From the NCBI GenBank assembly GCA_021155845.1, contig JAJNBK010000131.1:1-8708 (forward strand): a stretch of 8,708 nucleotides of DNA, written 5' to 3'. The position numbers and the translations under genes are program-made. Source of the DNA: Nitrososphaeraceae archaeon. Lineage in GTDB: Archaea > Thermoproteota > Nitrososphaeria > Nitrososphaerales > Nitrososphaeraceae. The notes beneath the pieces were generated by a model. That model saw only the letters and a program-made list of their open reading frames with translations, was not told where the DNA came from and did no database searches. The first letter of the stretch is position 1. Each line of letters begins with the position of its first letter. Below, piece by piece: positions 6,138 to 8,708 of the stretch.

Positions 6138-6955
6138 ATGTGCTCTAATGCAGTATTTGAAGGAATAGGCGTAAGTGATATAAGGACTGCTTCTAAATAA
6201 GAGTCAGAAGCGCTTCCCTTTGGTGATTTGAATGCTATAATTAAAGGGGATTTTAGGCCACGTTCTACTTTTAACCAATTAGAAGGATATTGTATTCTTA
6301 TACCGTAGGAGGATAATTCACACATTAAGTACTTAGTTTCTGTAATAGGATACGAGGTTGCTGGTGCCATATTTGAATGTGCTAGATTAATAGTTTCAGA
6401 AAGTCTAAAACCACAGTTCTTGCAGTATTTAGACTCTTGAGGATTCGTATTATTGCACCGTAGACAAATAATTGCATTTCTTTCTCTATTGGGTCTTTTT
6501 TCTTGTTCCTTTTTTGACCTAGCCTCAATCTTCTCTGCTGCTCTTATTGCTGCAAGAATTTGTCTCCTTGCGGCCTTAGCAAGTCTGGCTACACTATGAG
6601 GGTCATTAATTTGACTAAAGGTGATATATGGTCTTCCTTGATATATGAAAACAAGATCTCCTATCGTTTTACTAGTTGATCGGCTGCTTCCAAAACCAAC
6701 GCGAGTATATCTACCTGTAGAAGTACCTGTATATTGTGATTGAGAAGCCCTGTGCTGATTCATAACAACGATGTCATTTATATCTTTAAGCAGAACTTCA
6801 GAATCATTCCGCATCACTCGGTAATTAGTTATTGTGTGTACCTCACTTACTTTGTTGTTAAAAATGCCCTTTGTTATTTCATTTCGCCAAAGTGTTTGTT
6901 CTGATACTCCTGCGACTTGGTCACTTGGTTTTTTCCATCCTGCTGGCATTATCAT
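6083..6955 (-). CDS. PH-like / zinc-ribbon / PsbP-like protein, frameshifted near the end
   Basis: The 290-residue frame has three parts. Residues about 18-135 are a bacterial-PH-like domain (LWRNEITKGIFNNKVSEVHT, ITNYRVMRNDSEVLLKDIND, IVVMNQHRASQSQYTG, IGDLVFIYQGRPYITFSQI), followed by a basic helix. A zinc ribbon follows with C164, C167, C178 and C181 (CLRCN...YCKNCGF). From about 210 a PsbP-like domain begins (SSYGIRIQYPSNWLKVERGL). Around residue 273 the frame slips, and the last 17 residues are out-of-frame; the rest of the domain is in the frame at 5883-6137. The repaired protein would be about 356 residues. No signal peptide or membrane helix is present, so it is probably cytoplasmic; PH-like domains often bind lipid or protein. 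PsbP here is only a fold name and does not imply photosynthesis. It is divergent from the channel gene, with 135 nt between starts. The first ATG (6955) or the one two codons later may be used. Confidence 0.75.
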   Translation of the reverse strand: MIMPAGWKKPSDQVAGVSEQTLWRNEITKGIFNNKVSEVHTITNYRVMRNDSEVLLKDINDIVVMNQHRASQSQYTGTSTGRYTRVGFGSSRSTSKTIGDLVFIYQGRPYITFSQINDPHSVARLAKAARRQILAAIRAAEKIEARSKKEQEKRPNRERNAIICLRCNNTNPQESKYCKNCGFRLSETINLAHSNMAPATSYPITETKYLMCELSSYGIRIQYPSNWLKVERGLKSPLIIAFKSPKGSASDSYLEAVLISLTPIPSNTALEHMCSLILSTPKINIVIFSL

Positions 6956-7090
6956 GGTGTCAACAATCCTCTTTGCAATGGATTAATCTTATGATCATAA
7001 AAATAAATTGTAAATACTCTATACTACTTTATAAAACAAGGCAGGTTCATAACAGAAAAGTTTTTTGTAAGACGAAATTACTCAGGATAT
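6956..7090. promoter_or_regulatory. Divergent promoter region of the PH-like and channel genes
   Basis: 135 nt separate the two start codons. For the channel, TTTATAAAA at 7028-7036 is a good TATA box and implies a leader of roughly 30 nt, with a weak Shine-Dalgarno-like AGGAT shortly before the ATG at 7091. For the minus-strand gene, an AT-rich stretch around 6995-7008 is the best TATA candidate, about 40-50 nt before its start. One shared region could coordinate both genes. Confidence 0.4.
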
Positions 7091-7969
7091 ATGAATAGAA
7101 AAATATTTGAATATATAATAGCTGCACTAACTCTTGCTTCCGTAATCATAGCATTACTTCTGTATATACTTCCTTTGTCCCAGAATCAGGTTGTTGCTAT
7201 TTACATTTTCGATCTTATTGTAGTAGTTATTCTAGCAGCAGATTTCTTTGGTCGCATGAAAAAGTCAAAGCAAGGAGTAAAATTCATTGTGAAAAACTGG
7301 TATGAGATACCTGCTATGCTGCCATTACTGTTATTTACTGCTATTGAGACCCAACCTGTTGTTGGAGCGGCTTTCCGCAGCCTTAGATTTATCCGTCTCT
7401 TTAGACTATTGCGTCTCCTAAGACTCGCTAATCTCTTTAGAACTGTAAAATATTTAAAGGCAAGTGGCTTTATCTATTTGCTTGCAATCTCAGCTGCCGC
7501 AGTAATATTTGGTGCTTTTGGAATATATGAGGTAGAGAAAGGAAATGATGGGGCTACGATAGAAAGTTATGGTGATGCCCTTTGGTTTGCGATGACTACA
7601 GTAACAATTTCAGGATTTGGTGATGTTTACCCAGTTACCATTGAAGGAAAAATAATAGCAGGTATACTCATCTTTATAGGACTTGCTGTTTTACTTGGAT
7701 TTATATCCAGTTTTGGGGCTACGCTAATTACATCAAGACTAAACCCTAGACTCAGAATAGCAGAAGAAAGCAGAACTCTAATAAAAGAGAAGATAGATAA
7801 CCTTGAAAAACTAGAACAGGACGACATCGATACATTAACAACTATGATAAGAAGTCTTCATGATAATCTGCAGAAAGACTCTAAAACTTTATGCTCATGC
7901 CTACAATGTGGTAATATTTGTCCAATTGAATCGTCTTTCTGCAACAAATGCGGTATTGCAATCAAATAA
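7091..7969 (+). CDS. KvAP-like voltage-gated ion channel with C-terminal zinc ribbon
   Basis: 292 residues with a complete six-helix channel: S1 about 6-28, S2 about 33-53 (with Asp41 and Asp51), S3 about 69-86 (WYEIPAMLPLLL), S4 about 93-120, S5 about 125-147, pore helix about 158-171 and S6 about 185-212. S4 has arginines at every third position (96, 99, 102, 105, 108, 111, then 117), a full voltage sensor. The match to KvAP is close (GAFGIYEVE..., YGDALWFAMTT, DVYPVT). The filter is unusual: T172-I-S-G-F-G-D178 where KvAP has TTVGYGD, so selectivity may differ from a normal potassium channel. After S6 comes a charged helix (LEKLEQDDIDTLTTMIRSLH), as in KvAP, then a zinc ribbon with C270, C273, C284 and C287 that KvAP lacks. 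No RCK or cyclic-nucleotide domain is present. ATG start with TATA box upstream; a T-rich tract follows the stop. The gene is intact. Confidence 0.93.
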   Translation: MNRKIFEYIIAALTLASVIIALLLYILPLSQNQVVAIYIFDLIVVVILAADFFGRMKKSKQGVKFIVKNWYEIPAMLPLLLFTAIETQPVVGAAFRSLRFIRLFRLLRLLRLANLFRTVKYLKASGFIYLLAISAAAVIFGAFGIYEVEKGNDGATIESYGDALWFAMTTVTISGFGDVYPVTIEGKIIAGILIFIGLAVLLGFISSFGATLITSRLNPRLRIAEESRTLIKEKIDNLEKLEQDDIDTLTTMIRSLHDNLQKDSKTLCSCLQCGNICPIESSFCNKCGIAIK

Positions 7970-8038
7970 GACAGTAGATAATGATTTCATCTATCCTTTG
8001 GAAAAGGTGTAAGTTTGTGTATGTTGTTTTAGCTTGAA

Positions 8039-8062
8039 CTTTTGTTTTCTCTTCTTTTATTG
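8039..8062 (+). terminator. T-rich tract downstream of the channel gene
   Basis: About 70 nt after the channel stop the upper strand has repeated T runs (CTTTTGTTTTCTCTTCTTTT). This is the usual archaeal oligo-T signal. No hairpin precedes it. Confidence 0.35.
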
Positions 8063-8070
8063 TAAGATAT

Positions 8071-8202
8071 CTATATCTTCTTCCATGAAATAGGAATATC
8101 AGCTATATCACAGAACAATTTAATGGCCTGGAAGTAATTCTTTATAGTTCCAGCGCTTATTTCCTTTCTTTCTACCCTCTCCTTCTGCTTCTGAAGACAC
8201 AC
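8071..8202 (-). pseudogene. Fragment of an archaeal tyrosine recombinase (core-binding domain)
   Basis: A 43-codon minus-strand frame ending at TAG 8071-8073 reads LQKQKERVERKEISAGTIKN, then YFQAIKLFCDIADIPISWKK I. The pattern 'r.e.geis.gTi.nY..aiklFc...di...Wkki' matches the N-terminal SAM-like core-binding domain of thaumarchaeal phage-type integrases as I remember them. The domain is followed by a stop instead of the expected 'rglP' linker and the catalytic domain with its Arg and Tyr residues. It cannot recombine DNA. In an adjacent frame SKIVEC lies just upstream and may be the preceding piece after another shift. The fragment lies between the channel gene and a small coiled-coil gene, and marks past insertion of a mobile element. 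No att repeat or tRNA was found beside it. Confidence 0.6.
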
Positions 8203-8214
8203 TCAACAATCTTA

Positions 8215-8452
8215 CTATGAGTCTTTATTGCTCACGTGATCTTTATGACTTGATGATATTTTTTGTATATTTTTTTTGATTAACTCATTTTGTTCATCAA
8301 TCTTTTTATGCATTTTATTAATCAATATATGTTGTTCATGAATCATTTCATGAATACGACGGTCGGCTCTTTGGTTCGTCTAAAACCCAGAATGATATCG
8401 CAGCAATTACCAGTGCTATCAGTCCAAAAATGACTAACTTGATTTCATTCAT
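8215..8452 (-). pseudogene. Small membrane-anchored coiled-coil protein, frameshifted
   Basis: From ATG 8452 the frame reads MNEIKLVIFGLIALVIAAIS, FWVLDEPKSRPSYS and stops at 8348-8350. The +1 frame continues with DRRIHEMIHEQHILINKMHK, KIDEQNELIKKNIQKISSSH and KDHVSNKDS to TAG 8215-8217. Dropping one C from the CC near 8359-8360 joins them as about 78 residues: one N-terminal membrane helix (residues 4-24), a short linker and a helical, heptad-like region rich in His (four in about 15 residues), Lys and Glu. Such small anchored coiled coils are often scaffold or phage-type proteins; the family is not recognised. Its 3' end abuts the integrase fragment, so it may belong to the same former element. 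Upstream GTAAATA, 25-31 nt before the ATG, could be its TATA box. Confidence 0.55.
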
Positions 8453-8460
8453 TGAAGATA

Positions 8461-8532
8461 ATGGTTTTTATAGTTCTATTTACATTTTTTAGCGTTGTAG
8501 CATTACTGATAGATAGGCTATTATTATTTTAA
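8461..8532 (+). CDS. Possible 23-residue hydrophobic mini-protein
   Basis: An ATG-started frame, MVFIVLFTFFSVVALLIDRL plus LLF, ends at TAA 8530-8532. It would be a single membrane helix, divergent from the small coiled-coil gene with only 8 nt between the two starts. T-rich DNA gives such hydrophobic frames easily by chance. No promoter or ribosome site is evident, so this is a weak candidate. Confidence 0.12.
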   Translation: MVFIVLFTFFSVVALLIDRLLLF

Positions 8533-8708
8533 GAATGATATCTGAATGTCCTAGAAGATGATCTCTGGGCCTAGAAATATCAAACTAATGATTCCTTTGG
8601 GGTTCTGATTTTGATAGTTTTCCGAAGGTCCAATGCTCTTCATATAATGATAAATTCACTAATTACCTTGACGTTGATAGAATTAGGTATAGTTGTGATA
8701 GGTTTTAA

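Noticed and set aside
7627..7827. Frame on - opposite the channel gene
   Set aside because: The channel frame is intact and strongly matches KvAP.
8533..8708. Short frames on - at the right edge
   Set aside because: Each is under about 30 codons with stops in all frames; no recognisable sequence.

Overview
The window is AT-rich and looks archaeal, most likely from an ammonia-oxidising Nitrososphaeria (Thaumarchaeota) of the Nitrososphaera/Nitrosocosmicus type. I infer this from protein families remembered as typical of that group: two MEDS-domain proteins, a degenerate NodB-fold deacetylase-like protein, a PH-like/zinc-ribbon/PsbP-like protein, a KvAP-type channel carrying a zinc ribbon, and a stand-alone Lrp/AsnC RAM domain. 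TATA-like boxes about 25-33 nt before start codons also fit leaderless archaeal promoters. No database search was possible.

Layout. 1-112: possible C-terminal end of a + strand gene cut by the window edge. 113-750: no convincing gene. 751-1026 (-): stand-alone RAM domain. 1349-1985 (-): MEDS protein whose 3' end was disturbed by a 28-bp tandem duplication. 2238-2508 (-): doubtful decayed ORF. 2913-3569 (-): second MEDS protein broken by an in-frame TAA. 3771-4085 (+): frameshifted remnant of a small membrane protein. 4036-5138 (-): membrane-anchored NodB-like protein with an internal deletion and frameshift, ending in a very acidic tail. 5393-5741 (-): unrecognised small gene with several single-base frameshifts. 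5883-6955 (-): PH-like/zinc-ribbon/PsbP-like gene with one frameshift. 7091-7969 (+): intact voltage-gated channel, divergent from the previous gene. 8071-8202 (-): fragment of a tyrosine-recombinase core-binding domain. 8215-8452 (-): small membrane-anchored coiled-coil gene, frameshifted.

The main message is the density of broken reading frames. Five of the breaks are single-base length changes, mostly in short homopolymers, and each can be repaired to give a sensible protein. One is a nonsense codon, one a 28-bp duplication and one a deletion of roughly 30-40 codons. The last two are hard to explain as read error, so part of the region is probably truly decaying, as expected beside an integrase remnant. 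The single-base changes could still be uncorrected long-read errors. The channel and the RAM gene are the clearly intact genes. The channel's selectivity filter (ISGFG where KvAP has TVGYG) and its cytoplasmic zinc ribbon are the most interesting functional observations. It shares a 135-nt divergent promoter region with another zinc-ribbon gene.
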